Shown in pieces: positions 42,757-51,794 of a stretch of 51,898 nucleotides of DNA. Origin of the DNA: Pseudomonas kitaguniensis (GTDB lineage: Bacteria > Pseudomonadota > Gammaproteobacteria > Pseudomonadales > Pseudomonadaceae); assembly GCF_009296165.1 (NCBI RefSeq), contig NZ_VUAZ01000049.1, forward strand, positions 1-51,898, written 5' to 3'. Numbering within the stretch: position 1 is the stretch's first letter; every line of letters starts with the position of its first letter. Under the pieces are notes generated by a model that saw only the letters and a list, made by a program, of their open reading frames with translations, was not told the DNA's origin and did not search any database. The translations under genes were made by a program, and so were the position numbers.

Positions 42757-42834
42757 TAACAATCTCCAAAATATTTACGCAAAAAGGTTCGTGTAGTGAC
42801 AGGGCACTAAACCCCAATAGGTTGTGGCTTTATG

Positions 42835-42861
42835 CTATCGGCGAGGCGTGAAAAAAATTTA
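42835..42861 (-). promoter_or_regulatory. Sigma-28 (FliA) promoter of the chemoreceptor
   Basis: Read leftward: TAAATTTT, an exact 11-nt spacer, then GCCGATAG. The consensus is TAAAGTTT-N11-GCCGATAA, with 14 of 16 positions matching. It lies about 80 bp upstream of the start codon. Confidence 0.85.
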
Positions 42862-43111
42862 AATTTAAACGGTGATCGGGGATAAAAAAATGCGTTTATT
42901 TAAACACTATTGTCCTCAGGCGAATTCAGAGGACAGTTTGGAATGACAGGACATTAAGCGATAAAAAAGTACGCTCATTACCGAACAGCTCGATGCCTGT
43001 TTCAATAAAAGTTACTCATCATGAATACATTGATACCGCAGGTCGTATTTCGCATAACGAAGGACCCGAAAACACCGTTGCCGGAGAGAGCTGTTCTCGC
43101 AAAACAGGCAT

Positions 43112-43149
43112 AAAAAAATCCGATGCCAGGCCTTGGCATCGGATTTTTA
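43112..43149 (-). terminator. Rho-independent terminator of mqo
   Basis: ATCCGATGCCA, loop GGCCT and TGGCATCGGAT pair perfectly, extended by A/T runs. The minus strand ends in a run of Ts, 80 nt after the mqo stop. Confidence 0.9.
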
Positions 43150-43227
43150 AGGAAGCCCAGCGCGTGCTCAACTGCTCAAGTAACTGCAGTTACAGCGCCC
43201 GCCGGACTTTTTTCAGGTCAGGCCGCT

Positions 43228-44880
43228 TTACAGCGCCATGTCCTGAGCCGGTTTGCTCTCCTGCGGAGCAGCCGGCTTGGCCGGAGCAGGGATCGCATTT
43301 GAGTAGGCCGTCACGTCGATCACTGGCGGCTTGCTCAGTTGCAGAACCTCAGCGGTGTAGTCCCACTCTTGCTGAACGCGCGCTGGCGACTCATTAAGCT
43401 TGGTACCGTAGCTCGGCACGATCTGGTGCATCTTCTCCTGCCAGGCAGGCGTCGCGACCTTGTCCTTGAAGACCTTTTCCAACACATCGATCATGATCGG
43501 TGGAGCGGTCGAGGCACCTGGCGAAGCGCCCAGCAGGCCAGCGATGGTGCGGTCCTGGGAATACACAACCTCGGTACCCAGCTTCAACACACCGCCTTTA
43601 TCGGCATCACGCTTGATGATCTGTACGCGCTGGCCGGCTTGCCACAAGCGCCAGTCTTCTTTTTTGGCGTGCGGGAAGTACTCTTTCAGTGCGTTGAAGC
43701 GGTCGTCATCCGACATCATCAACTGACCGGCCAGGTATTCGATCAGCGGGTACTGCTCAACACCGACTTTGGTCATTGGCCACACGTTATGCGGCGTGGT
43801 GGTCGACAACAGGTCGAAGTAAGAACCATTTTTGAGGAACTTGGTGGAGAACGTCGCGAATGGCCCGAACAGAATCATTCGCTTGCCATCCAGTACGCGG
43901 GTGTCCAGGTGCGGTACCGACATGGGCGGTGCACCGGTCGAAGCGATGCCGTAAGCCTTGGCCATGTGCTGCATGGCGATGTCCTGGTTTTCAGTCACCA
44001 GGAACGAGCCACCTACCGGGAAGCCGGCATAATCGCGGGCTTCAGGGATGTCGGCTTTTTGCAGCAGCTTCAATGCACCGCCGCCTGCGCCGATGAACAC
44101 GAATTTCGCATCCGTGGCGTGGGTGGTGCCGTCTTTCAGGTTTTTGTATTCAACGTGCCAGCCGCCGTCCTTGTTGCGAGTAATTTCTTCCACTTCGCTG
44201 GACAACTTGAGGCTGAAGTTAGGCTTGGTTTGCAGGGCAGCAACGTACTGGCGAGTGACTTCACCCCAGTTCGCGTCGGTGCCGATCGGCGTCCAGGTAG
44301 CCGCGATTTTCTGCTTGGGGTCACGCCCTTCCATCATCAGCGGAACCCATTGTTTGATCTGCGCCTGATCTTCGCTGTATTGCATGCCGGCGAACAGCGG
44401 GCTGCGCTGCAGTGCCTCGTAGCGCTCTTTCAGGAACTTGACGTTATCGTCGCCCCACATGAAGCTCATGTGCGGGGTGGTGTTGATGAAGGAATGCGGG
44501 TTTTTCAACACGCCCGACTTGACCTGCCAGGCCATGAACTGACGAGTAACCTGGAAGGCCTCGTTGATCTCGATCGCTTTGGCGATTTCGATCTTGCCGT
44601 CTTTGCCATAAGGGGTGTAGTTGGACTCGGCCAGCGCAGAGTGGCCCGTACCGGCGTTGTTCCAGCCGTTGGAGCTTTCTTCGGCAACGCCATCGAGGCG
44701 CTCAACCATTTCCATGGTCCAGCCTGGCTCGAGTTCGTTAAGCCAAACACCGAGGGTGGCACTCATGATGCCGCCGCCAACCAGCAACACGTCGACTTTT
44801 TTGGTCTCTGCCGCATGAGCCTGCATAAGGCCCATAGACAAGGCCAGGCCCAACAGGGCCTTGTTCGCTTTCTTCAACAT
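43228..44880 (-). CDS. mqo: Malate:quinone oxidoreductase
   Basis: A 550-aa FAD enzyme that oxidises malate to oxaloacetate and passes electrons to quinone; many pseudomonads use it as the main malate oxidase of the TCA cycle. It has a signal-like N-terminus ([20 protein letters not shown]), then the FAD loop [42 protein letters not shown] and [15 protein letters not shown]. The C-terminal tail is rich in P, A and K. E. coli Mqo has a similar N-terminus and tail. The start at 44880 has GGA 9 nt upstream; an in-frame start at 44907 is rejected for want of a site. It is monocistronic with its own terminator. Confidence 0.96.
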   Translation of the reverse strand: MLKKANKALLGLALSMGLMQAHAAETKKVDVLLVGGGIMSATLGVWLNELEPGWTMEMVERLDGVAEESSNGWNNAGTGHSALAESNYTPYGKDGKIEIAKAIEINEAFQVTRQFMAWQVKSGVLKNPHSFINTTPHMSFMWGDDNVKFLKERYEALQRSPLFAGMQYSEDQAQIKQWVPLMMEGRDPKQKIAATWTPIGTDANWGEVTRQYVAALQTKPNFSLKLSSEVEEITRNKDGGWHVEYKNLKDGTTHATDAKFVFIGAGGGALKLLQKADIPEARDYAGFPVGGSFLVTENQDIAMQHMAKAYGIASTGAPPMSVPHLDTRVLDGKRMILFGPFATFSTKFLKNGSYFDLLSTTTPHNVWPMTKVGVEQYPLIEYLAGQLMMSDDDRFNALKEYFPHAKKEDWRLWQAGQRVQIIKRDADKGGVLKLGTEVVYSQDRTIAGLLGASPGASTAPPIMIDVLEKVFKDKVATPAWQEKMHQIVPSYGTKLNESPARVQQEWDYTAEVLQLSKPPVIDVTAYSNAIPAPAKPAAPQESKPAQDMAL

Positions 44881-45389
44881 ACTGTGATTTCCAGGATAGA
44901 AGGTCATCCGCCTGCCCGCCGCAAACGTACGGTTTTACGGCTCACGGCTTGCCACAAACGCGGGCAATCGCAGACCTGGCGGGATGAACATACAGGCCGA
45001 TAAACTGCATCGACCTAACTCTCATGCCCCCTGCGCTGACTTCTTGTAGGTTGTCTTCAGCTGCTTGAGAAACTATGAATACTTGGCCCTGCTTCCAGGC
45101 GTTTAACCTTAAGAAACTGAAGCGAGGATAAAATTTGCGCTCACATTAGCGGCTCCGCCATGGCAATACAATGCTAGGGTGCGTCTATTTGCCACTCTCG
45201 ACGGCCGGGAGGGAACGATTTGGCTTTTTGCTGTTCCCTCCACCGCATACGGCTAATCACGGATGATTGACGTTGCCCCTGCTGCGCAAGGGGTAAGGCC
45301 TGTGATGCAGCAACGGGTAAGCTACTCACCCGCGATTAAACCAAGAGCAACATCCAGCACCGCCGCGCGTCGCGTTTGGAGCACGAGTT
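44881..45389. other. Divergent mqo/pqi intergenic region with a hairpin-rich pqi leader
   Basis: About 510 bases without a gene, so mqo and the pqi operon are controlled from here. Three stem-loops lie before pqiA: GGAGGGAAC/GTTCCCTCC (45208-45241), CCCCT/AGGGG (45276-45293) and CGGGT/ACCCG (45314-45332). TACAAT at 45167-45172 is a possible -10 with only a poor -35. No clear mqo promoter was recognised. Confidence 0.5.
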
Positions 45390-45980
45390 ATGCCGAGTAA
45401 ACGGGTCATCTGCGAACACTGCGACTGCGTGTACGAAAAAGTCACGCTCGCCAAACATCAAAAGGCCGTGTGCACACGCTGCTCAAGCGTACTGCAGCGT
45501 TACAACGGCCTGTCGGTGCAACAACGGCTCGCCCTGACCGTGACCGCCGCCGTGCTGTGGGCCTTCGCCAACTTTTACCCGGTAATGAGCATCAGCCTGC
45601 AAGGTTTGAAAAGCAGCGCGACCTTATGGGATTCAGTCGTGGCGCTGAGCTTGGGGCCGATCACCTTTATTGCTTTGGTGGCGGCCATTTCCATCATCAT
45701 CGCGCCCGTGTTTCAACTGCTGTTGCTGATATGGGTGCTAAGTTTCGCCCTGTCCGGCAAACGCTCACCGGCGTTCAAGCTGTGCATGCGCTGGCTAGAG
45801 GCACTCAGGCCGTGGAGCATGCTCGAAGTTTGCCTGCTGGCCGCCATGGTCGCAGTGTTCAAGCTGGCCGGCATGCTTGATGTGGCGCCCGGCACTGGGT
45901 TGTTTGCGTTGGGCGCCCTCAGCCTGTTGCTGATCCGTATCGCCGGGCGCGATGTGCGCGACTTGTGGGACAGCGTATGA
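45390..45980 (+). CDS. pqiA: PqiA-family membrane protein, N-terminal half type
   Basis: A 196-aa inner-membrane protein. The N-terminal zinc-ribbon-like CEHCDCVYEK...CTRC is followed by about four TMs. E. coli PqiA is one protein of about 417 aa with two such halves; here each half is a separate gene. It serves the PqiABC lipid-transport apparatus, which spans the periplasm and supports membrane integrity. GGAG lies 8 nt before the ATG. The next gene starts in an ATGA overlap. Confidence 0.9.
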   Translation: MPSKRVICEHCDCVYEKVTLAKHQKAVCTRCSSVLQRYNGLSVQQRLALTVTAAVLWAFANFYPVMSISLQGLKSSATLWDSVVALSLGPITFIALVAAISIIIAPVFQLLLLIWVLSFALSGKRSPAFKLCMRWLEALRPWSMLEVCLLAAMVAVFKLAGMLDVAPGTGLFALGALSLLLIRIAGRDVRDLWDSV

Positions 45981-46621
45981 AGCCGCCGCCAACTGCCCGC
46001 GAACTCAACCTGTGCCTGTGTCACACCTGTGGCCAGGCCTGCGACATGAGCACCGAGCCCACCGAGTGCGAGCGCTGCGGCGCGCCCTTGCACCGGCGCA
46101 AGGTGCGTTCACTGACACGCACCTGGGCCTTCATGCTCACCGCACTCGCGTTTTATGTTCCGGCGAATTTATTACCGGTGATGAACACCAACATGCTCGG
46201 TTCAGGCGCGGACAGCACTATCATGAGCGGCGTGCTGGAGTTCTGGCAGCATGGCGCCTGGGACATTGCCCTGATTATTTTCATCGCCAGCATTGCGGTG
46301 CCCGGCATCAAGTTTGTGTCGTTGACGCTGCTGCTGGTTACCGTGCAGCGCAACAGCCTGTGGGCACGCAGGCAACGCTCGAAGCTGTTTCGGTTTATCG
46401 AACTGATTGGCTACTGGTCAATGCTCGATGTGATCGTGGTAGCGCTGGTGGCCGCACTGGTGAAGTTCCAGGCGCTGGGCACCATCGAGCCGCGCCTGGG
46501 CATTCTGTTTTTTGGCTTGGTGGTCGTGTTTACAATGCTCGCAGCCATGAGTTTCGACCCACGGCTGATCTGGGAAAACCCACACAACGAGGAAACCTCG
46601 GATGACCTTACACAAGGCTGA
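45977..46621 (+). CDS. pqiA: PqiA-family membrane protein, C-terminal half type
   Basis: A 214-aa partner of the preceding half. The four-cysteine N-terminal motif is CHTCGQACDM and CERCGAPLHRRK, followed by about four TMs. The ATG at 45977 (MKPPPTAREL) overlaps the preceding stop as ATGA; a GTG 12 bases earlier is in frame but unlikely. Its end overlaps pqiB by 20 nt. The two halves probably form a heterodimer equivalent to one E. coli PqiA. Confidence 0.88.
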   Translation: MKPPPTARELNLCLCHTCGQACDMSTEPTECERCGAPLHRRKVRSLTRTWAFMLTALAFYVPANLLPVMNTNMLGSGADSTIMSGVLEFWQHGAWDIALIIFIASIAVPGIKFVSLTLLLVTVQRNSLWARRQRSKLFRFIELIGYWSMLDVIVVALVAALVKFQALGTIEPRLGILFFGLVVVFTMLAAMSFDPRLIWENPHNEETSDDLTQG

Positions 46622-48251
46622 CACCCCCGCCGGGTCGCCTGCGATCAAGACGCAGCGTTTCAGCGTTTCGCTGGTATGGATCGTGCCGATTGTTGCGGTA
46701 TTGGTGGGGCTGTCGCTGGTCATTCACAGCATGCTTCAACAAGGCCCGACCATCGTCCTCAACTTCAAGACCGGCAGCGGCCTGACCGCCAACAAAACCG
46801 AGGTCAAATACCGCAATGTGGTGATCGGCCAAGTCTCCGACGTGGCCTTGAGTGATGACCAGAAAAGCGTCAATGCCACCATCAAACTGGTCAAGCAGGC
46901 CGAGAGCTTCACCCGCGAAGACTCGAAGTTCTGGGTGGTCAGGCCGCGCATTGGCGCGGGTGGCGTGTCCGGCATCGATACCTTGCTTTCGGGTGACTAC
47001 ATCGGCGCGGACATTGGCCAGTCCGATACGCGCTCGCACCAATTCAAGGGCCTCGAAAACCCGCCGCCGATCACCTACGGCGAACCGGGCAAACGCTTCA
47101 CCCTGCATACCCAAAGCCTCGGCTCGCTGGATATTGGCTCGCCGGTCTACTACCGGAAAATCCCGGTCGGCCAGGTCGTGGCCTACGAACTGGATAACGA
47201 AGGCAAAGGCGTGAATATCGACGTGTTTGTGCATGCGCCGAACGATGTGTATGTCACCGACAACACGCGTTTCTGGAACGCCAGCGGCATAGACTTGAGT
47301 GTCGGCGCGAATGGCTTCGCACTCAAAACCGAATCGTTGTCCTCAATGCTCGCCGGTGGAATCGCCTTTGTGGCGCCGCCTTACAGCCCCAACGACAAGC
47401 CGGCCGACGAAAATCATGCCTATGAACTGTTTGACGATCAGCAAAGCGCCCTCGCCCCCCCTAACGGTGAGGGGCAATACATGGTCCTGCGGTTTGATCA
47501 GGCATTGCGTGGGCTGAAAGTCGGTGCGCCGGTGGAATTCCTCGGCGTCGAGTTCGGCAAGGTGGTGTCGATCAACATGGATTTCGATGCTAAAAAACGC
47601 AGCTTTCCGATCAACGTCGGCATCGTGATCTACCCGCAACTGCTCGGGCAGGCGCACACCAAGCTGCTTAAAGCCATGGACCATAACATCGACGATGAGG
47701 CGAGCGGCGTGCGCCTGATCGGCACGTTTATCGAAAACGGCCTGCGCGCCCAAGCCCGCAGCGGCAACCTGCTGACCGGCCAACTCTACATCGCTTTGGA
47801 CTTCTACCCGAAGGCCGAAAAAGTCAGGTTTGACGCGAGCCAGCGCCCGGTCAGCATCCCGACCATCCCCGGTAACCTGGAACAGTTGCAGGAGAAACTC
47901 GAAGGCATCGTCAACAAGATCAGCCAGCTACCGATTGACCGGATTGCCGGCAACCTCGACAGCAACCTGGTCGAATTGCGCAAGGGCCTGACCCAGTTCA
48001 ACGCCAAGACCTTGCCCGCCGTGCAAAACACGTTGGGTGACGTGAGCAAGACGTTGCAGTCGGCCAATTCCACCCTGGCCGAAGACTCGCCGCAGCGTGA
48101 GCAACTGACCCAAACCCTGGATGAACTTGGCCGCATGTCGCGCTCCTTGCGCGAGCTGTCGGATTATTTGGGCAGGCACCCGGAATCGCTGATTCGCGGT
48201 CGCCCTGAAAATGCCGCGCCACTGGACCTGCAGGCGCCACCACGCAAATGA
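46602..48251 (+). CDS. pqiB: MCE-domain protein PqiB
   Basis: A 549-aa protein with one N-terminal TM (FSVSLVWIVPIVAVLVGLSLV), then three MCE domains (start points near VLNFKTGSGLTANKTEVKYR, KRFTLHTQSLGSLDIGSPVY and MVLRFDQALRGLKVGAPVEF), then a long coiled-coil. In E. coli, PqiB forms a hexameric needle that crosses the periplasm for lipid transport. The ATG has GAGGAAA upstream within pqiA, so translation is coupled. The C-terminus is a charged tail. Confidence 0.93.
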   Translation: MTLHKADTPAGSPAIKTQRFSVSLVWIVPIVAVLVGLSLVIHSMLQQGPTIVLNFKTGSGLTANKTEVKYRNVVIGQVSDVALSDDQKSVNATIKLVKQAESFTREDSKFWVVRPRIGAGGVSGIDTLLSGDYIGADIGQSDTRSHQFKGLENPPPITYGEPGKRFTLHTQSLGSLDIGSPVYYRKIPVGQVVAYELDNEGKGVNIDVFVHAPNDVYVTDNTRFWNASGIDLSVGANGFALKTESLSSMLAGGIAFVAPPYSPNDKPADENHAYELFDDQQSALAPPNGEGQYMVLRFDQALRGLKVGAPVEFLGVEFGKVVSINMDFDAKKRSFPINVGIVIYPQLLGQAHTKLLKAMDHNIDDEASGVRLIGTFIENGLRAQARSGNLLTGQLYIALDFYPKAEKVRFDASQRPVSIPTIPGNLEQLQEKLEGIVNKISQLPIDRIAGNLDSNLVELRKGLTQFNAKTLPAVQNTLGDVSKTLQSANSTLAEDSPQREQLTQTLDELGRMSRSLRELSDYLGRHPESLIRGRPENAAPLDLQAPPRK

Positions 48252-48265
48252 CTATTGGAGCAGCC

Positions 48266-48826
48266 ATGACGTTTCCGTTGAAGATCACGCTGATGACTGC
48301 GTTGCTGCTACTTGCGGCGTGCAGCAGTGAGCCGATTGCATTTCACACGCTGACCCCGGCGCACTGGAGTAACGCAACGCGCGCCGACGCGGGTGGTATT
48401 CGCATTGAAAGCATCAGCGTGCCGCCGCAAGTCGACCGCCCGCAGATCGTGATTCGCCAAGGCAACAGTGGCGTGGCGATTCTTGAGACGCAATGGTGGG
48501 CCGCCAGCCTGGCGGATGAGCTGAAAAGTGCGTTGGTCGATCAGTTCGCCAACAGCGATGCCCGCCAAGCCGTATCGCTGCGCCTTGAAGTGCAACGTTT
48601 TGACTCGGTGCCTGGCCAATACGCGCTGCTCGACGTGCGCTGGCGCTTGCGGCAAACCAGCGGCGGTGATCGCCCGATGCTGACCTGCCGCAGCACCTTG
48701 CAGTCGCCGGCAGGCCCGAGCATTGACGACGTGGTGGCGGCGCACCAGAACAACCTCAAGCGCTTCGCCACGCTGATCAGCCAAGTGCTCGACAAGCCGC
48801 TCAACGCGTGCCCGGCGGCGCAATAA
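48266..48826 (+). CDS. pqiC: PqiC-family lipoprotein (outer-membrane subunit of the Pqi system)
   Basis: A 186-aa lipoprotein with the lipobox LLLAACSS. In E. coli, PqiC sits in the outer membrane and meets the PqiB needle. The body has GIRIESISVPPQVDRPQIVI and a C-terminal VVAAHQNNLKRFATLISQVL helix. I prefer the ATG at 48266, with GGAG 5 nt before it; an in-frame ATG at 48248 overlaps the pqiB stop and lacks a site. It ends 12 nt from the convergent regulator. Confidence 0.9.
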   Translation: MTFPLKITLMTALLLLAACSSEPIAFHTLTPAHWSNATRADAGGIRIESISVPPQVDRPQIVIRQGNSGVAILETQWWAASLADELKSALVDQFANSDARQAVSLRLEVQRFDSVPGQYALLDVRWRLRQTSGGDRPMLTCRSTLQSPAGPSIDDVVAAHQNNLKRFATLISQVLDKPLNACPAAQ

Positions 48827-48838
48827 ACGGCTGCAGGT

Positions 48839-51568
48839 TCAGGCCAGCAAACCCATCGACTTGGCCCGCGCCACCGCCTGGGTACGACGCTCCACGCCCA
48901 GCTTGCTGTTGATGTGGCTGGCGTGGGTTTTCACCGTGTGCAGTGAAATGAACAACTGGTTGCTGATTTCCTGGTTTGAACAGCCTTGGGCGATCAGTTG
49001 CAGTACCGCCAGTTCGCGGGCGCTGAGGGTTTCGTGGTTGGGCGCCACCTCAACCACCGCGACAACCGGCAACAGCGCCAGCAAACTTTGGCTCAATACG
49101 CCATTGGGGTCTTTGCCCAACTGTTCGCGCATCCAAACCGGGTGAGTTTCCAACAGGCGCTGAAACGGTTGCAGCGCGCCACCGGCGCCAGCTTCAAGGG
49201 CCTGAGCGACGGTCGCTCGCGCCTTGGTTTCCTGGCCGCACGCCAAGAGTAAATGCGCCTGCTGAGTCAGCGCCATCAGGGCAATCATCTGGCGCCCGCT
49301 GCTTTGCGCCTGTTGCGCCAGCGTTTCGAGGCGTTGCAGCGCGGCGGCAGGCTGATGGCGAATAGCATCGAGTGCCGCGTGTTGCAGCCCGATATGTTGC
49401 GCCAAGTGTGGATGAAACTCCGGCGCGGCCGCCGCGTGTTCGCCGTTGTAGGTCTGCCCCAGCCGAGTCAGCCAGGCGTCGGCGAGGTCGGTACGGCCTT
49501 GGGCCAGCCACAATTCGCATTTGATCAGGGTGATCATCGCCAGGTAGTAGATCGGCGGCACATCCCAGATATGCATCAAGCGCTCGGCCTCGGCGAGTTC
49601 GGCAAAGGCCTTGGGGAAATCCCCACGCCGCCCTTCGAAGTTGGCGATCACGCAGTGCCCGATCAACACGCTGATGTCCCGGCAGGCGCGGGCTTCGCTG
49701 AGGCCGGCGCGCAGGCGCGCGAGTCCGGCTTCAGGCTGACAGCGCAGCAACAGCAGATAACCTTCGTAGAGCGACAACCGCGCGCGTACGGCGTACAGCC
49801 GCTGCGGCGCCACGCCGTGCAGGCGTTGCAGGCCCTGACGCACCTCGTCGAGCGAGCGCAGGATTTCGCCACGCGCCTGCAACACACGTGCACGGTCGTA
49901 GTGGGCCAGGGCTTCAAACAGCGGGTTGCCGACGCGTTGCGCCAGCTCCAGCGATTCGCGGTTCAACCTGCGCGCGCGCCACAGGTCGGCATCGACGATG
50001 GCCAGGTTGGACAGGGTCGACAGGCACATCAGGCGCTGGCCGTAGCGCTTCTGCGGCAGGCTTTCCAACGCCTCGCTGCAATAGCGCTGGGTCAACTCGC
50101 GGTCCCCTCGGCCCCGCGCGATAATCCCGCTCAGCGCCAGCCATTGCGCCAGCATCGATTTTTGCGCAGTCGCCGACGGTGCCGGCAGGTAACGACTGAG
50201 GTAGCCGGATAATTCTTCGGCAGCATCCAGTTGGCAGGCCAGCCCCAGCGCCCAGCTGTAAAGCACGATCAACCGCGGCGTGCTGACCAGCAGGCTTTCG
50301 GGCAAGTCCATTTTCCAGCGCAGCAGCATGCCGACATTCTGCTCAGCCAACAATTGCTCTTCCGACAGGTTTTGCACCAGGTTTGCCGCCACGTCGAGGT
50401 GGCCGGCGCGCAACGCCTGCTCCACCGCTTCATCGATCAAGCCCTGCGCGTTGAACCAGCGGCAAGCACGCAGGTGCAGGCTGGCAATCGACAACGTGGC
50501 ATTGCTGGCGCGGCGGGTGAGCAGCAAGTCGGAAAACAGGTGGTGATAACGGAACCAGTGGCCCTGCTCGTCCAGCGGCACCAAAAAAACTTGATGGGCT
50601 TGCAAATAACCGAGGATTTGCGCGCTGTCGTGGGCTTCGCGCACGGCGTCGCAGAGTTCGCTGCAAAAACGATCCTGCGGAGCGGTGTCGTACAAGAACG
50701 CTTGAACCTCGACCGGCAGGCAGTCGATCACTTCTTCCAGCAGGTAATCGCGAATCAGCCCTTCGCCACCGTTCAAGTGCTGCGGCAACGCGCCTTCATT
50801 GCCGGCTTCGGAGACGGCCAGCAGCCAGAAACGCAACCCGGCCACCCAGCCCTCACTGCGACGGATCAAGTTGTCCAGTGCCTCGCCGCGCAACGAGCTG
50901 CTGTGCCGGTCCAGTAACGCCAGGGACTCGTCGTGTGTCAGGCGCAGGTCTTGTTCGCTCAGCTCCAGCAAGTGCCGCGACAGCCGCAGCCGCGCCAGAT
51001 GCCAGTCCGGGCGCTGGCGGCTGGTAACCAAGACCACCAGCCCGTCCGGCAAATGATTGAGAAAAAACTGCAGGCAGCGATCCAGCACCGCGCCTTGGGC
51101 CAAATGGTAGTCATCGAGCACCAACAATAAAGGCGCACGCTTGGACAGGTGCACCGTCAGCTCATCGAGCAGGCCGTCGAGCCATTCTTCAAAGGCAAAG
51201 GGTTGGTGACGCTGGCGCATTTTCAGCAAGCCCAAGGACTGATTGCCGAGTTGCGGGAAGTAGTGTTGCAAGCCTTCAAGCAGGCGCTCAAGGAAACGGC
51301 CGGGGTCGTTATCGCGAGCGCTCAGGCCCAGCCACAAGCTTTGCCAATGCGCCGGCAGGCCTTGGCAGAACTCCACCGCTAACGAGCTTTTGCCGAACCC
51401 GGCCGGGGCGCTGACCAGTAACAGTCGCCCTTGCAAACCGGCACTCAGCCGTTCGCACAGGCGCGGGCGCAGCACGTAGCCGTCAGGCAGCGGAGGCCTG
51501 TAAAAGCGCGCTTCCGGGGTCGGAATCACAGCGTTTGCAGGCCCCTGGATTCGGGACAGATCAGTCAT
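48839..51568 (-). CDS. MalT/LuxR-type large ATP-binding transcriptional regulator (LAL family)
   Basis: A 909-aa STAND-type activator from the ATG at 51568. Walker A is APAGFGKSSLAVEF and the Walker B-like LLLVLDDYHLAQG follows. A winged-helix/helical arm and about 400 residues of TPR-like repeats lead to a C-terminal LuxR HTH (LSARELAVLQLIAQGCSNQEISNQLF, HTVKTHASHINSKLGV). Such proteins switch genes on after ligand-driven oligomerisation with ATP. The start at 51568 (MTDLSRIQGP) is chosen because an upstream extension would run through the REPIN. There is no neighbouring operon on the same strand, so its ligand and targets are unknown. Confidence 0.88.
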   Translation of the reverse strand: MTDLSRIQGPANAVIPTPEARFYRPPLPDGYVLRPRLCERLSAGLQGRLLLVSAPAGFGKSSLAVEFCQGLPAHWQSLWLGLSARDNDPGRFLERLLEGLQHYFPQLGNQSLGLLKMRQRHQPFAFEEWLDGLLDELTVHLSKRAPLLLVLDDYHLAQGAVLDRCLQFFLNHLPDGLVVLVTSRQRPDWHLARLRLSRHLLELSEQDLRLTHDESLALLDRHSSSLRGEALDNLIRRSEGWVAGLRFWLLAVSEAGNEGALPQHLNGGEGLIRDYLLEEVIDCLPVEVQAFLYDTAPQDRFCSELCDAVREAHDSAQILGYLQAHQVFLVPLDEQGHWFRYHHLFSDLLLTRRASNATLSIASLHLRACRWFNAQGLIDEAVEQALRAGHLDVAANLVQNLSEEQLLAEQNVGMLLRWKMDLPESLLVSTPRLIVLYSWALGLACQLDAAEELSGYLSRYLPAPSATAQKSMLAQWLALSGIIARGRGDRELTQRYCSEALESLPQKRYGQRLMCLSTLSNLAIVDADLWRARRLNRESLELAQRVGNPLFEALAHYDRARVLQARGEILRSLDEVRQGLQRLHGVAPQRLYAVRARLSLYEGYLLLLRCQPEAGLARLRAGLSEARACRDISVLIGHCVIANFEGRRGDFPKAFAELAEAERLMHIWDVPPIYYLAMITLIKCELWLAQGRTDLADAWLTRLGQTYNGEHAAAAPEFHPHLAQHIGLQHAALDAIRHQPAAALQRLETLAQQAQSSGRQMIALMALTQQAHLLLACGQETKARATVAQALEAGAGGALQPFQRLLETHPVWMREQLGKDPNGVLSQSLLALLPVVAVVEVAPNHETLSARELAVLQLIAQGCSNQEISNQLFISLHTVKTHASHINSKLGVERRTQAVARAKSMGLLA

Positions 51569-51738
51569 CGCCGGGCTCTTGTAGAAGGCTGTCGTCGGCA
51601 TTGCAGATGTCCGCAGACTAGCGGTAAACGCGGCGGGGTTGTAGGGCTTTGCAAAAATTGGCTGAAAAAGAACTGCGACAAAAAATGTGGGAGATTCGAT
51701 GGCTGAACGGTAGGCGCACAAAACCGTTTTGAAAGCGG

Positions 51739-51762
51739 GACGCAGAGCGTGGGAGCGATCAT
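51739..51762. repeat. Half-copy of the GCTCTGCGT hairpin repeat
   Basis: The sequence here, on the minus strand ATGATCGCTCCCACGCTCTG followed by CGTC, shares the GATCG-TCCC-GCTCTGCGT pattern with the copy at 1351-1381. Only one arm is recognisable. Confidence 0.45.
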
Positions 51763-51794
51763 CTCCCCAGTAGCCAGTAGAATGCATTAAAACT

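Larger units (their letters stand above)
42757..43227. other. Intergenic region between the chemoreceptor and mqo
   Basis: An A/T-rich stretch of about 470 bases with no supportable gene. It contains the sigma-28 promoter of the chemoreceptor (42835-42861), a long-range 10-bp inverted repeat (42993-43002 and 43101-43110), and the mqo terminator (43112-43149). Confidence 0.55.

Noticed and set aside
42993..43397. A 134-residue plus-strand open frame running from the chemoreceptor-mqo gap into mqo
   Set aside because: It crosses the mqo terminator and overlaps the 3' end of mqo in antisense; no domain or start signal.
43339..45003. A 554-residue plus-strand open frame opposite mqo
   Set aside because: Antisense of a highly conserved enzyme; composition is that of a reverse-complement shadow.
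45161..45175. Possible sigma-54 promoter (TGGCAATACAATGC) before pqiA
   Set aside because: The distance between the GG and GC elements is one base short of the strict sigma-54 requirement.
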